The notes under the pieces: generated by a model | The model's input: only the letters and a program-made list of their open reading frames with translations | Database searches by the model: none | What the model was told of the DNA's origin: nothing | Shown: positions 50,699-59,654 of the stretch, piece by piece | How the letters are laid out: each line of letters begins with the position of its first letter | Position numbering within the stretch: position 1 is the stretch's first letter | Translations under genes and position numbers: made by a program | Assembly: GCF_009671205.1 (NCBI RefSeq) | Contig: NZ_CP045309.1 | Location: 4,278,001 to 4,342,000 of the forward strand | Direction: 5' to 3' | Origin: Micromonospora terminaliae | Lineage (GTDB): Bacteria; Actinomycetota; Actinomycetes; Mycobacteriales; Micromonosporaceae | DNA length: 64,000 nt

Positions 50699-51874
50699 AT
50701 GCCGGTCGTAGCCGCCACGACCCTGCCGCCGTCCGCGCTGGACCGGCCGGCGGGCGGCGCGTTCACCCTGATCTTCACCACCCTGCCGGCGCTGCTCCGG
50801 CTCACCTGCGGCCTGGTCGCCGCGGTGGTGGCGCTGTCGGTGCGCACGCCGCCGGTCCGGGTGGCCCTGCTGGTGCCGGCGGTCGTCGCGCTCACGGCCT
50901 GGTCGGTCTGGTACGCGGTCCGCGCGCTCCGGTACGGGTTCACGGGCCCGCTGGTGGCCGGCGACGTGGCGCTGACCACCGCGGCGGGGCTGGCGATCCC
51001 CTGGCTCGTCGCGCCGGAGGTGCTGCCCGGCGAGGGCAGCTGGCTGGCGGTGCTGGCCAGCACCACGGTCATCAACGCGCAGGCCACCGCCCCGGCCCGC
51101 TGGTCGGTCCCGGCCGGGCTGCTCGTCACCGCGGGCTACGCGACCGGCGCCACCCTCGCCCGCAACCCGGTCGAGGCGCGGGCGCACACCGCGACGCTGC
51201 TCGTGCAGATCGGCTGCACGGCGGTGACGACCGCGGTCATGCGCCGCCGGATCGGGCGCGCCGACGCCGCTTTCGGGGACTACCAGCGGCTGTCGCGGGA
51301 GGCCGTGGTGGGGCGGGCCGCCCGGGAGGCCGAGCGGCGGCAGAACCGGGACCTGCACGACACCGTTCTCGCCACGCTCACCATGGTGGGTCTGGGCGCG
51401 GTGCCCGGTCCGTCCGCCGCGCTGCGCGAGCGGTGCGCGGCCGACCTGCGTACCCTCGCCGCCCTGGCCGACGCGCGGGCGACGCCGGCCGGCGCGGTCG
51501 CCCTCGACGAGCGGCTGCGGACGGTCCTCGCCCGCCTGCCCGAGCTGACCGTGGACGCGAGGCTCGTGCCGTGCCGGGTGCCCGCCACGGTCGCCACGGC
51601 GCTCGCCGGCAGCGCCGCCGCCGCGCTGGCCAACGTGGTCCGGCACGCGCCGGGCGCCACCGCCACGCTGCGCCTGACCTCGGACGCCGGCGCCGTCGTG
51701 GTCGAGGTGGCCGACGACGGCCCCGGCTTCGACCCGGCCGCCGTCCCGGCCCACCGGTACGGGCTGCGCGAGTCGATCCACGGCCGGATGGCCACGGTGG
51801 GCGGCCGCGCGGTCGTGACCTCCGCCCCTGGTGCCGGCACCCGGATCCGGCTGGAGTGGTCCGGTGTCCACTGA
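50699..51874 (+). CDS. Sensor histidine kinase (NarL-type, HisKA_3)
   Basis: A 391-residue membrane kinase with about six hydrophobic segments in the first 180 residues and little extracellular sequence. The phosphoacceptor is His220 in QNRDLHDTVLATL, as in HisKA_3 kinases, and the ATPase domain shows ALANVVRHAPGATAT (N box) and VEVADDGPGFDP (G1). The signal is unknown. The stop overlaps the next gene by 11 bp. It should phosphorylate the LuxR-type regulator two genes on. Confidence 0.88.
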   Translation: MPVVAATTLPPSALDRPAGGAFTLIFTTLPALLRLTCGLVAAVVALSVRTPPVRVALLVPAVVALTAWSVWYAVRALRYGFTGPLVAGDVALTTAAGLAIPWLVAPEVLPGEGSWLAVLASTTVINAQATAPARWSVPAGLLVTAGYATGATLARNPVEARAHTATLLVQIGCTAVTTAVMRRRIGRADAAFGDYQRLSREAVVGRAAREAERRQNRDLHDTVLATLTMVGLGAVPGPSAALRERCAADLRTLAALADARATPAGAVALDERLRTVLARLPELTVDARLVPCRVPATVATALAGSAAAALANVVRHAPGATATLRLTSDAGAVVVEVADDGPGFDPAAVPAHRYGLRESIHGRMATVGGRAVVTSAPGAGTRIRLEWSGVH

Positions 51875-53066
51875 GTCGGGAACGGTCGGGACCGGCATGG
51901 CCGCCCCGGCGATCGTGCGGCAGCGGGCGCCGGAGCGCGCCGGGCCCGGGGCGCCGGCGACCGCGGCGCACGCGGTGGGCGACGCCTCGGACCGGGGCGC
52001 CCGGATCGTGGCGGTGGGCATCGCGCTGGCCTGGCACCTGGCGATCGGGTTGCCGGCGCTGCTCGGCTCCTGGTCCCGGCTGGCCGCCCCGCCGGTGGTC
52101 GCCGCCGGCTGGCTGCTGACCACGGGGGTCGGTGTCGCGGCCGGCGTACGCCTCCTGCGCGGCGGGCTGCCGCCCGCGCGGCTGCCGGCGGTGGCGCTGC
52201 TGGTGGTCGACGGGGTGGTCTTCGCGGCGGCCGGTGAGCGGCAGCTCTTCACCGCGGCCAACTGGGTGTGGGGCGGGCTGGCCTGGTTCTTCCTGCTGGT
52301 GCTCTGGCGGCGGCCGTTGAGCTGGCTGCTCGTGCTGCTCGCCGCGCACGCGACGATCGCCCTGGCCGCGGTGGTCCTGCACGGCGCCACCGCCCCGGCC
52401 GACCTCAGCCGCTACGCCATGTACGTCTACGGCACCTCGTCACTGCCGGTGGCCGTGTTCGCCGGGGCGGCGGCGATCGCGGCGCTCGCCCGGGACCGGG
52501 CCTCCACGGCCGCGGCGGCCCTGGCCGTGGCGGCGGAACGGGACGCGGCGGAACGGGCCCGGCGGGAGCGGCAGGCGCGGCTGGCTCTGGTCAGCGGCAC
52601 GGCCGAGGAGGTGCTGGCCGCCCTCGCGTCCGGCGAGGCCGACCCGGCCGACCCGGCGGTGCGCCGCCGTGCCGTGCTGGCGGCCGCCCGGCTGCGCCGG
52701 TTGATCGCCGAGTCGGACGACGTGCCGGATCCGCTGCTGCACGAGCTGCGCGCCGCCGCCGACCTGGCGGAACGGAACGGCCTGCCGATCGAGCTGGTCG
52801 CCGTCGGGGCCCCGCCGGAGCTTCCGGTCGAGGTCCGGCGGAAGCTGGCCGACCCGGCGACCGCCGCGCTCGCCGGCGCCCGCGGCTGGGCGCGGCTGAC
52901 CGTGGTGGCCGGCCCGGACGAGGTGGTGGTCAGCCTCGTCACCCCCGACCACGACGGGCCGGACGCGACCGGCCCGCCCGACGGGGACGGGAACGGGTCG
53001 GTGGAACACCTGCACGAGCGCGACGGGGAGATCAGATGGACGCAGACGCGGTGGCGGAGGACGTGA
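51864..53066 (+). CDS. Histidine-kinase-like membrane protein lacking the phosphoacceptor His
   Basis: A 400-residue protein with membrane helices between about 55 and 215 in the same plan as the kinase before it, then a helical segment (RRERQARLALVSGTAEEVLA) where the dimerisation helix should be but with no histidine. The C-terminal domain (RGWARLTVVAGPDEVVVSLV) keeps the fold but not the N and G boxes. It is probably a non-catalytic partner or sensor for the kinase. GTG 51864 has GGAG 8 nt upstream and overlaps the kinase gene. Confidence 0.7.
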   Translation: MSTESGTVGTGMAAPAIVRQRAPERAGPGAPATAAHAVGDASDRGARIVAVGIALAWHLAIGLPALLGSWSRLAAPPVVAAGWLLTTGVGVAAGVRLLRGGLPPARLPAVALLVVDGVVFAAAGERQLFTAANWVWGGLAWFFLLVLWRRPLSWLLVLLAAHATIALAAVVLHGATAPADLSRYAMYVYGTSSLPVAVFAGAAAIAALARDRASTAAAALAVAAERDAAERARRERQARLALVSGTAEEVLAALASGEADPADPAVRRRAVLAAARLRRLIAESDDVPDPLLHELRAAADLAERNGLPIELVAVGAPPELPVEVRRKLADPATAALAGARGWARLTVVAGPDEVVVSLVTPDHDGPDATGPPDGDGNGSVEHLHERDGEIRWTQTRWRRT

Positions 53067-53752
53067 CCGGCGGGCCGCCGGTGGGCGTGGCGATCGTGGA
53101 CGACCACCCGGTCGTGATCGACGGGGTACGGGCCTGGCTGGCCGGTGAGCCGCGGCTGCGGGTGCTGGCCACCGGGGACGACCCGGACGTGGTGCTGCGG
53201 GCCGCCCCGGAGGCCGAGGTGGTCCTGCTCGACCTGCGGCTGCACGGGCGCATGGTGCTCGACAAGCTCGCCGAGCTGAGCGCCGCGGGCCGCCGGGTGG
53301 TGGTCTACTCCGAGCACACCGACCCGGAGACCATGCTGGCCGCGCTCGACGCCGGCGCGGTGGCGTTCCTGGCCAAGCACGAGGGCCGGGAGCACTGCGT
53401 GGCCACGGTGCTCGCGGCGGCGAGCGACCGGCCGTACGTGCCGCCGGCGCTGGCCGGCGCCATCGTGGGCGACGCCCGCCCGGACCGGCCCGCCCTGTCC
53501 GACAAGGAGCGCGAGGCCCTGCTGCTGTGGTTCCAGTCGATGTCGAAGGCGTCGGTGGCGCGCCGGATGCGGATCAGCGAGCACACCGTGAAGCAGTACG
53601 TGGACCGGGCGCGGATCAAGTACACCCGGGCGGGGCGGCCCGCGGCCACGAAGGCGGCGTTGCTCGCCCGGGCGATCGAGGACGGCCTCGTCCGGCCGGA
53701 AGATATCGGCATCTACCGGCCACAGGCGTCCGCCGACCGGCCGACCCCCTAA
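53036..53752 (+). CDS. LuxR/NarL-type response regulator
   Basis: A 238-residue regulator. Receiver domain: acidic pocket VDDHPVV (D22, D23), phosphoacceptor Asp66 in VVLLDLRLHG, and the Lys of FLAKHEGRE. The C-terminal helix-turn-helix (SKASVARRMRISEHTVKQYV) is of the LuxR type, though the usual LTPRE is SDKEREALL. ATG 53036 has GGGGAG upstream and overlaps the pseudo-kinase gene by 31 bp, so the three genes form one operon. Confidence 0.9.
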   Translation: MDADAVAEDVTGGPPVGVAIVDDHPVVIDGVRAWLAGEPRLRVLATGDDPDVVLRAAPEAEVVLLDLRLHGRMVLDKLAELSAAGRRVVVYSEHTDPETMLAALDAGAVAFLAKHEGREHCVATVLAAASDRPYVPPALAGAIVGDARPDRPALSDKEREALLLWFQSMSKASVARRMRISEHTVKQYVDRARIKYTRAGRPAATKAALLARAIEDGLVRPEDIGIYRPQASADRPTP

Positions 53753-53825
53753 CGGGTGTCATGACAACTGCCCCGGGGTGCGGGAGGCTCGACGTATCGC
53801 CAACCGCCACCGGGAGGTCGTCACC

Positions 53826-54569
53826 GTGCAGGAGGACGCCGCACCCTTCTTCATCGGGCCCCACCGCTTCGACGCGGACGACGATCGCACCCGTCCCCTG
53901 CTCGACCGGCGCTACGCCCTGCTCCCCGAGCCGGGCGAGCAACTGCTGGGCCAGCACCGGCTGCTGGTGGCGGGTCACCTGCTCGGGCCCACCGACGACC
54001 TCCGGTCCTGGGCGCTGCCCACCCCGGCGGCGGTCACCCTGACCGACCGCCGGCTCGCGTACGTCTGCACCGGCTCCGAGCTGTCCCTGGTCTCCGGGCG
54101 GGACGGCCGCACGGACGCCCGGCACCGGCGCCCGGTCCGGCTGTCCCGCCTGGTCAGCGGGCAGATCCGCTGGCAGTGGCCGTCGCGGCTGGAGGTGTCC
54201 GAGGGCCCGGACGGCACCGGCGAGCTGCGGGTGGTCTGCGACGCGCTGCGCACCATCCGCCAGCCGGCACTGGCGCTCGCCGGCCCGGCCGGCCTGATCG
54301 CCGCGCTGGCCCAGCAGGTACGCCGCTCGGTGGCCGCGTACCGGCTGGCCCGCCCCGACCTCGTGGACCTCTCCCCGCCGGAGCGGGACACCCTGGTGGT
54401 CCGGATGGGCCCGGCGCCGGGCCCGACCCGGGGTGCCCTGACCCTGCCGGGTTCGCTGCCGGTCGAGTTCCTGTCCCGCGACGACTACTACCGCCCGGCC
54501 CTGGCCGAGCCGCCGGCCTGGCCCCGCCAGGACGTCCCGGCGCGGGACCGCCCGGGCTCCGCCTGCTGA
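53826..54569 (+). CDS. Conserved hypothetical protein
   Basis: A 247-residue soluble protein. The middle (AAVTLTDRRLAYVCTGSELS, RLVSGQIRWQWPSRLEV) has a beta-rich pattern like PH-type domains in actinobacterial proteins of unknown function, but the match is loose. GTG 53826 has GGGAGG 8 nt upstream. It follows the regulator by 73 bp and may be in the same unit. Confidence 0.68.
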   Translation: MQEDAAPFFIGPHRFDADDDRTRPLLDRRYALLPEPGEQLLGQHRLLVAGHLLGPTDDLRSWALPTPAAVTLTDRRLAYVCTGSELSLVSGRDGRTDARHRRPVRLSRLVSGQIRWQWPSRLEVSEGPDGTGELRVVCDALRTIRQPALALAGPAGLIAALAQQVRRSVAAYRLARPDLVDLSPPERDTLVVRMGPAPGPTRGALTLPGSLPVEFLSRDDYYRPALAEPPAWPRQDVPARDRPGSAC

Positions 54570-54594
54570 CCCGCCCGACGGGCGCCGCCGCGGA

Positions 54595-55344
54595 TCAGGA
54601 GGCGGGGGTACGGCGACCCGGGCGGTCCAGCTCGGCGGCCTGCTCCGGGGTGGGCGCGGTGCCGCCCAGGTGCGCCGGCTGCCACCAGGCGTCGTCCGGG
54701 CCGGCGGGCTGGTCGGGATATTCCCGCTGGGCGCGGTCGACCAGCGCGGTGAGCCGGGTGCGCAGCTCGGCGGTGAGGGCGTTGCCGTCCGCGTGGGCCG
54801 CCGGGTCGATGGGCTCGCCGACCAGGATGGTGATCGGGGTGTGCCGGCGGGTCAGGGTGCGCGGCCGGCCCTTGGTCCACAGCCGCTGGGTGCCCCAGAG
54901 CGCCACCGGCAGCAGCGGCACGGCGGCCTCCTGGGCCATCCGGGCCGCACCGTTCTTCAGGTCCTTCACCGTGAACGAACGGCTGATCGTCGCCTCCGGG
55001 AAGACGCCGACCACCTCGCCGCGGCGCAGCGCGCCCACCGCCGAGGCGTACGAGCCGGCGCCCGCGGCGCGGTTCACCGGGATGTGCTTCATGCCGCGCA
55101 TCAGCGGGCCGGAGACCTTGTGCCGGAAGACGGCGTCCTTGGCCATGAACCGGACCAGCCGGCCGGAGTCGCGCGCGCCGTAGCCGCAGAAGATGAAGTC
55201 GAGGTAGCTGACGTGGTTCGAGGCCAGCACCGCCCCGCCGGTGCGCGGCACGTGCTGGCTGCCCTCCACCCGCAGGCGCAGGTCGAGAGCGCGGAACATC
55301 GTCTTGGCGGCGAGGATCACGGGCGGGTACACGAGTTCCGGCAT
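54595..55344 (-). CDS. plsC: 1-acyl-sn-glycerol-3-phosphate acyltransferase (PlsC)
   Basis: A 249-residue acyltransferase that makes phosphatidic acid at the inner membrane face. The catalytic block LASNHVSYLDFIFCGYG (HxxxxD) and the substrate block VVGVFPEATIS with PLLPVALWG are clear. The C-terminus is proline-rich and variable. ATG 55344 lies 6 nt after TAAAGT on the minus strand, a leaderless promoter arrangement. Confidence 0.92.
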   Translation of the reverse strand: MPELVYPPVILAAKTMFRALDLRLRVEGSQHVPRTGGAVLASNHVSYLDFIFCGYGARDSGRLVRFMAKDAVFRHKVSGPLMRGMKHIPVNRAAGAGSYASAVGALRRGEVVGVFPEATISRSFTVKDLKNGAARMAQEAAVPLLPVALWGTQRLWTKGRPRTLTRRHTPITILVGEPIDPAAHADGNALTAELRTRLTALVDRAQREYPDQPAGPDDAWWQPAHLGGTAPTPEQAAELDRPGRRTPAS

Positions 55345-55454
55345 CCGCCAACTTTACCCCGAGTAGGTTACGGGACCGTAGGGGCGAAGTCGCCCCGCTC
55401 TGCCGTCGGCAGAGCGGCTGGCCGTGGCGGGGGCACTGCGGTCAGCATGGCCGG

Positions 55455-56102
55455 ATGACCGATCGCGCCGTACTGCTCTGGATCCACGGCGGCGGGTGGC
55501 GGGCCCGCTCCGAGGAGGACGGGGGCGCGCTCGCCCCGCTCGGGCTGCGGGTGGTGCCCGCCACCTACCGCTTCGCGGCCGAGGCCCGCTGGCCGGCCCA
55601 GCTCGACGACGTACGCGCCGCCGCGCGGGACGCCCGGGCCGCGGCGGGCGGGCTGCCGCTGCTGGTCGGCGGCGACTCGGCCGGCGCCATGCTGGCCCTG
55701 CACCTGGGCCTGCGCGGGGTGGACCGGCCGGGCGACGTCCACGGGGTGCTGGCCTACTGGGCGCCGGTCGACCCGCTGGACCCGGACTGGCGGCGGCTGC
55801 GCCGGCACGACGACCCCTGGGCGGGCCTGCTGGGCCACCCGCCCGCCCCGGGCGACGCGGCGACCGCCGACGCCACGGTCGCGAGCCACCTGGGTTCGGG
55901 CGTACCCGTGCTGCTCGTGCACGGTCGCGACGACGCCGCGGTGCCGGCCGCCCAGTCGGTCGGGCTGGCGGGCCGGCTGCTGGCCGCCGGCCACCCGGCG
56001 CACCTGTGGCTCACCCACGGCGGGCACGCGCTGGACCTGGACCGCCCCGACATCCGGGCGGTCACCGCCGCGTTCCTGGACCGCGTCCTGCCGCCGGCCT
56101 GA
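55455..56102 (+). CDS. Alpha/beta hydrolase (hormone-sensitive-lipase-like)
   Basis: A 215-residue carboxylesterase-type hydrolase: oxyanion motif LWIHGGGWRA, nucleophile elbow VGGDSAGAMLAL, catalytic Asp region LLVHGRDDAAVP and His in THGGHALDL. It is short for the family, with no cap domain visible. The physiological ester is unknown. Confidence 0.86.
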   Translation: MTDRAVLLWIHGGGWRARSEEDGGALAPLGLRVVPATYRFAAEARWPAQLDDVRAAARDARAAAGGLPLLVGGDSAGAMLALHLGLRGVDRPGDVHGVLAYWAPVDPLDPDWRRLRRHDDPWAGLLGHPPAPGDAATADATVASHLGSGVPVLLVHGRDDAAVPAAQSVGLAGRLLAAGHPAHLWLTHGGHALDLDRPDIRAVTAAFLDRVLPPA

Positions 56103-56121
56103 GCCGACTACGGTGCAGGGC

Positions 56122-56514
56122 ATGCCCGATCTCACCGCGATCGTCATCCACTGCCGCGACCCCTACCTGCTCGCCCCGTTCTGGAGCACGGTGACCGGGC
56201 TGCCCGTGGTCGAGGAGGACCGGGTGAAGCTCGGTGACCGGTCGCTGGAGCCGGACGAGTCGGTGCTGCTGCGCGACCCCGCCGGCCACCGGCCCGACGT
56301 CTGGATCAGCCCGGTCGACGACCTGCCCGGCCCCGGCCGGATCCACCTCGACCTGGTGGGCGACGCCGAGGAGCGGGCCGCCGTGCTGGAGGCGGGTGCC
56401 ACGGTGGTGCGCGAGCTGCCCCGGTGGACCGTGCTGGCCGACCCGGAGGGCAACGAGTTCTGCCTGCTGCCCCGCAGCGAGGCGCACGGCGACACGCTGC
56501 TGCCCGGGCACTGA
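56122..56514 (+). CDS. VOC-family protein
   Basis: A 130-residue glyoxalase-like protein (MPDLTAIVIHCRDPYLLAPF, LADPEGNEFCLLP). The two halves repeat the beta-alpha-beta-beta-beta fold. Substrate unknown. ATG 56122 follows TACGGT by 7-8 nt and has no ribosome-binding site, so it is probably translated from a leaderless mRNA. Confidence 0.82.
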   Translation: MPDLTAIVIHCRDPYLLAPFWSTVTGLPVVEEDRVKLGDRSLEPDESVLLRDPAGHRPDVWISPVDDLPGPGRIHLDLVGDAEERAAVLEAGATVVRELPRWTVLADPEGNEFCLLPRSEAHGDTLLPGH

Positions 56515-56525
56515 GCCCACGACAG

Positions 56526-56555
56526 CGCGCCGCCGGCCGGTCGGCCGGCGGCGCG
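56526..56555. terminator. Bidirectional hairpin terminator
   Basis: CGCGCCGCCGGCC (56526-56538) pairs exactly with 56543-56555 around a 4-nt loop, between the convergent VOC and glycosidase genes. Confidence 0.7.
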
Positions 56556-56568
56556 TCGGCGCCTCGGG

Positions 56569-58629
56569 TCAGGAGGCGAGTTGGTGCAGGTCCAGCCGGC
56601 CCCGGGCGAAGGCGTCCACCCGCCCCCACCGGCCGGGGATGTCCAGCACCTCGATGCGCCCCATGCCGACCGGCAGCCGCGGGTCCACCGCGAGGTGCCC
56701 CTCGTGCGGCTCCAGCCCCAGCATGGTCCGGATCAGCAGCAGCGGGGTCCCGGTCGACCAGGCCTGCGGGCTGCACGCCGTCGGGTACTCCACCGGGAAC
56801 TTGGTCAGCTCACGCTGGTAACCGCCGAACGCCTCGGGCAGCCGCCCGTCGAAGTACCGCGCCGCGTCCAGGATGCCGCTGGCGATGGTGGCGGCCTCCT
56901 CGGCGAAGCCGTACCGGCGCAGGCCCCAGGCGATGAAGGAGTTGTCGAACGGCCAGATCGTGCCGTTGTGGTAGCCGATCGGGTTGTACCGGACCTCGCC
57001 CTCGGCCAGCGTGCGCACGCCCCAGCCGGAGAAGAGCCGTGGGCCGACCAGGTGCGCGGCGATCTGCTCCGCCCGGTCCTCCTGCACGATGCCGCTCCAC
57101 AGCAGGTGGCCGATGTTGGAGCTGAGCACGTCGCACTGCCGGCCGTTCGGGTCCAGCCCCAGGGCGTAGAAGCCGCCGTCGGCCACCCACCAGTCCCGGT
57201 TGAACCGCTCCTTGAGCTCCGCCGCCTCCCGTTCCAGCTGGTCGGCGAACGCGGGGTCGTCCCAGAACTCCCGGGCCATCCGGGCGGCCCGCATCTTCGC
57301 GTCGTACGCGTACCCCTGCACCTCGCAGGTGGCCCGGGGGAACGGCGGCAGCGTGCCGTCGGAGTACGACAGGGAGTCCCAGGAGTCCTTCCAGCACTGG
57401 TTCTCCAGGCCGGTGTCGGTGTTGCGCCGCTCGTACCAGATGTAGCCGTTGCCGACCAGGTCGGCGTAGTCGTCGATCCACATCAGCGCGGCCCGGCACT
57501 CCCGTTCCAGCTCCTTGACCAGCGCGACGTCGCCGCTCCACTTCTCGTACTCGTCGAGCAGCACGATGAACAGCGGCGTCGCGTCCACCGAGCCGTAGTA
57601 CGGCGAGTGCGGCTGCTCCTCGAATGCGGCGGTCTCGCCGTAGCGCATCTCGTGCAGGATCCGGCCCGGGTCCTCGTCGCGGAAGTCGTCGAACCGGGTG
57701 CCCTGCAACGCGCCGAGGATGCGCAGCGTGGTCTTCGACATCGCCGGCGCGAACGGCAGCGCCTGAAGGCAGGTGAAGATGCTGTCCCGGCCGAACATGG
57801 TCATGAACCAGGGCAGGCCGGCGGCCGGCAGGGTCTGCCCGCCCAGCGAGAGCGGTGAGAACCGCAGCGCGGCCAGGTCGATGAGGCTGCGCCGGTACGT
57901 GGAGGCCACCTCGCCGTGCTCGCTGTTCACCTTCGGCGCCTTGGCGATCCACTGCTCCAGGTCGTGCTGGAGGGCAAGCCGTTCGGTGCCGTGCGCCCGC
58001 AGCCCCATCCGCAGGTCCCGGCCGCCCGGCCCGATCGCGTACGTCTGCACGTCGATGGCCGTGTCCCACTGCTCGTTCGGTTCGAGGTGGATGCTCCACG
58101 CGAACCCGTTGCGGTCGTAGCGGGCCGGTCGGGAGGCGGAGATGACCGTCTCGCGCCGGAAGTTGCCCCGGCGGTAGCCCAGCCGCAGCTTGTCCCGTTC
58201 GGCCTCCGAGTAGGTCTCGCCCTTCTTGTTCAGGATCTCGTCCTTGACCTGGAACAGGTCGGCGAAGTCGGCGCCCGCGTCCATCCGGATCTCCAGGTCG
58301 ACCGCCTTCTCGTCGTGGTTGAGGATGGTCAGCGACTCCCGGAAGCTGCCACCCACCGCCCGCTCCCGGATGATCGACAACTTGGCGTCGATGTAGTGCG
58401 TGGCCATTCCCGGCACCAGGAAGAAACGGGCCTCGTAGTACTGCAGGTCGTCGTAGGAGAGCGCATTGAGCCGCTCGCCGTTGACGGTCAGGACCCACTT
58501 CGACAGGAACCTCATGTCGAGCGAGAAGAGGCCGGTCGGCTCGCTGGGAGTGGCCTCGATGTCACCGGTGTCCTCGGAGACCACGAACGTGTTGCCGTCC
58601 AGGATGCGGATGGTGTTGCTCGCGGCCAT
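56569..58629 (-). CDS. Glycogen debranching-family glycoside hydrolase (amylo-alpha-1,6-glucosidase-like)
   Basis: A 686-residue protein with an N-terminal beta domain typical of bacterial debranching-like enzymes (DGNTFVVSEDTGDI, PTGLFSLDMRFLSKW) and an (alpha/alpha)6 catalytic domain (LPWFMTMFGRDSIFTCLQAL, ENQCWKDSWDSL, PIGYHNGTIWPFDNSFIAWG, PTACSPQAWSTGTPLLL). Acidic residues in these motifs match the catalytic sites of GH63/GH133-like enzymes. Likely acts on alpha-glucan branches. AGGAGGG precedes ATG 58629, which overlaps the upstream stop by one base. Confidence 0.87.
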   Translation of the reverse strand: MAASNTIRILDGNTFVVSEDTGDIEATPSEPTGLFSLDMRFLSKWVLTVNGERLNALSYDDLQYYEARFFLVPGMATHYIDAKLSIIRERAVGGSFRESLTILNHDEKAVDLEIRMDAGADFADLFQVKDEILNKKGETYSEAERDKLRLGYRRGNFRRETVISASRPARYDRNGFAWSIHLEPNEQWDTAIDVQTYAIGPGGRDLRMGLRAHGTERLALQHDLEQWIAKAPKVNSEHGEVASTYRRSLIDLAALRFSPLSLGGQTLPAAGLPWFMTMFGRDSIFTCLQALPFAPAMSKTTLRILGALQGTRFDDFRDEDPGRILHEMRYGETAAFEEQPHSPYYGSVDATPLFIVLLDEYEKWSGDVALVKELERECRAALMWIDDYADLVGNGYIWYERRNTDTGLENQCWKDSWDSLSYSDGTLPPFPRATCEVQGYAYDAKMRAARMAREFWDDPAFADQLEREAAELKERFNRDWWVADGGFYALGLDPNGRQCDVLSSNIGHLLWSGIVQEDRAEQIAAHLVGPRLFSGWGVRTLAEGEVRYNPIGYHNGTIWPFDNSFIAWGLRRYGFAEEAATIASGILDAARYFDGRLPEAFGGYQRELTKFPVEYPTACSPQAWSTGTPLLLIRTMLGLEPHEGHLAVDPRLPVGMGRIEVLDIPGRWGRVDAFARGRLDLHQLAS

Positions 58630-59000
58630 CAGGCAGCCCTCCTCTGAAACACGTGGTGCGGCCCCCGGGAGTCCGGCGGACCGGGAAAGAGCCGTTCGAT
58701 CTGCAACACCAGGCGCAGGTCCCCGGCGACCGTCATGTCCCCACGCAGCAGCGCCGCGATGGTGTTCTCCTCGCCGCTGACCAGCTGGCCGAAGAGCCGC
58801 GGTTCGACGCCCACCACGGTGTCGGCCTCCTGGTCCTCCTGGCGGACCCGGAGGTTGCCCCGGTCGATCTCCAGCAGCCAGTGCGTGGTCTGTGGCCCCT
58901 CGTGCAGGTCGAACCGGAGGGTTCCGGAGGTCTTGGCCAGCAGCGGTTCGAACCCCCGCCGGTCCAGCTCCTCGAAGAATCTGGTGGTGGTCATGTCCAT
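58629..59000 (-). CDS. SCP2 sterol-carrier-like protein
   Basis: A 123-residue protein with the SCP2 pattern (GTLRFDLHEGPQTTHWLLEI, ADTVVGVEPRLFGQLVSGEE, LRGDMTVAGDLRLVLQIERL). Such proteins hold a hydrophobic ligand in a pocket. The ligand is unknown. It is directly coupled to the debranching-like gene, a pairing whose meaning is not clear. AGGAG lies 8 nt before ATG 59000. Confidence 0.78.
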   Translation of the reverse strand: MDMTTTRFFEELDRRGFEPLLAKTSGTLRFDLHEGPQTTHWLLEIDRGNLRVRQEDQEADTVVGVEPRLFGQLVSGEENTIAALLRGDMTVAGDLRLVLQIERLFPGPPDSRGPHHVFQRRAA

Positions 59001-59117
59001 CGGGCGACTCCTCCCGCGATCCGCACCCTCCGACGTCCGAGGACGGGTCCCCGCCGAGGTACGGGGTCAACCTCGCCCGGTTCGGGTGAGTCACCCACCA
59101 GGGGCCCGGACGCGCGA

Positions 59118-59146
59118 ACGCCGGCCCCCGAACCGGGGGCCGGCGT
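59118..59146 (-). terminator. Hairpin terminator after the CBS gene
   Basis: ACGCCGGCCCCCG (59118-59130) pairs exactly with 59134-59146 around a 3-nt loop, 16 bp beyond the CBS gene stop. Confidence 0.7.
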
Positions 59147-59162
59147 CACCGCGGCGGACGAG

Positions 59163-59579
59163 TCAGTTGTTCGGGTCGTCGGCGCTGACGTCCGCGAGCA
59201 CGGACTGGGGTTCCCGCTCGACGGCCAGGTCACCCATCGACACCAGGCCGATGAGGCGGCCGTCCTCGGTCACCGGCAGCCGGCGGACCCCGTAGGTGCG
59301 CATGAGGTCGGTGGCGGCCACCGCGTCGTCGTACTGGCTGACCGTCACCACGTCCTTGCTGGTGATCTGGTCGAGCTTCGTGGTGTTGGGATCCAGGTTC
59401 TCGGCCACGCCCCGGACCGTGATGTCCCGGTCCGTGACGATGCCGACCACGTTGTCACCATCGGTCACCACCACGTCGCCGATGGCGCTGTCGCGCATCT
59501 CCTGTGCCGCGGCGGTGAGGGTGTCGCTGCCGTTCATCGTCACCAACCGGGTCGTCATGAACTCTCCGACCGTTGTCAT
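59163..59579 (-). CDS. Two-CBS-domain protein
   Basis: A 138-residue protein consisting of one CBS pair: TVGEFMTTRLVTMNGSDTLT to VVGIVTDRDITVRGVAEN, then TSKDVVTVSQYDDAVAATDL to RLPVTEDGRLIGLVSMGDLA. Such Bateman modules bind adenine nucleotides; stand-alone members are often stress or dormancy proteins in actinobacteria. ATG 59579 has GGGGAG at good spacing and is preferred to an upstream start at 59603. Confidence 0.9.
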   Translation of the reverse strand: MTTVGEFMTTRLVTMNGSDTLTAAAQEMRDSAIGDVVVTDGDNVVGIVTDRDITVRGVAENLDPNTTKLDQITSKDVVTVSQYDDAVAATDLMRTYGVRRLPVTEDGRLIGLVSMGDLAVEREPQSVLADVSADDPNN

Positions 59580-59654
59580 GGTGCTCCCCTCTCGTGTCGG
59601 CACCGCGGTCTACCCGGCGGCGCGAACGAGGTAACGCCGCCGGGCACCCTGCGG

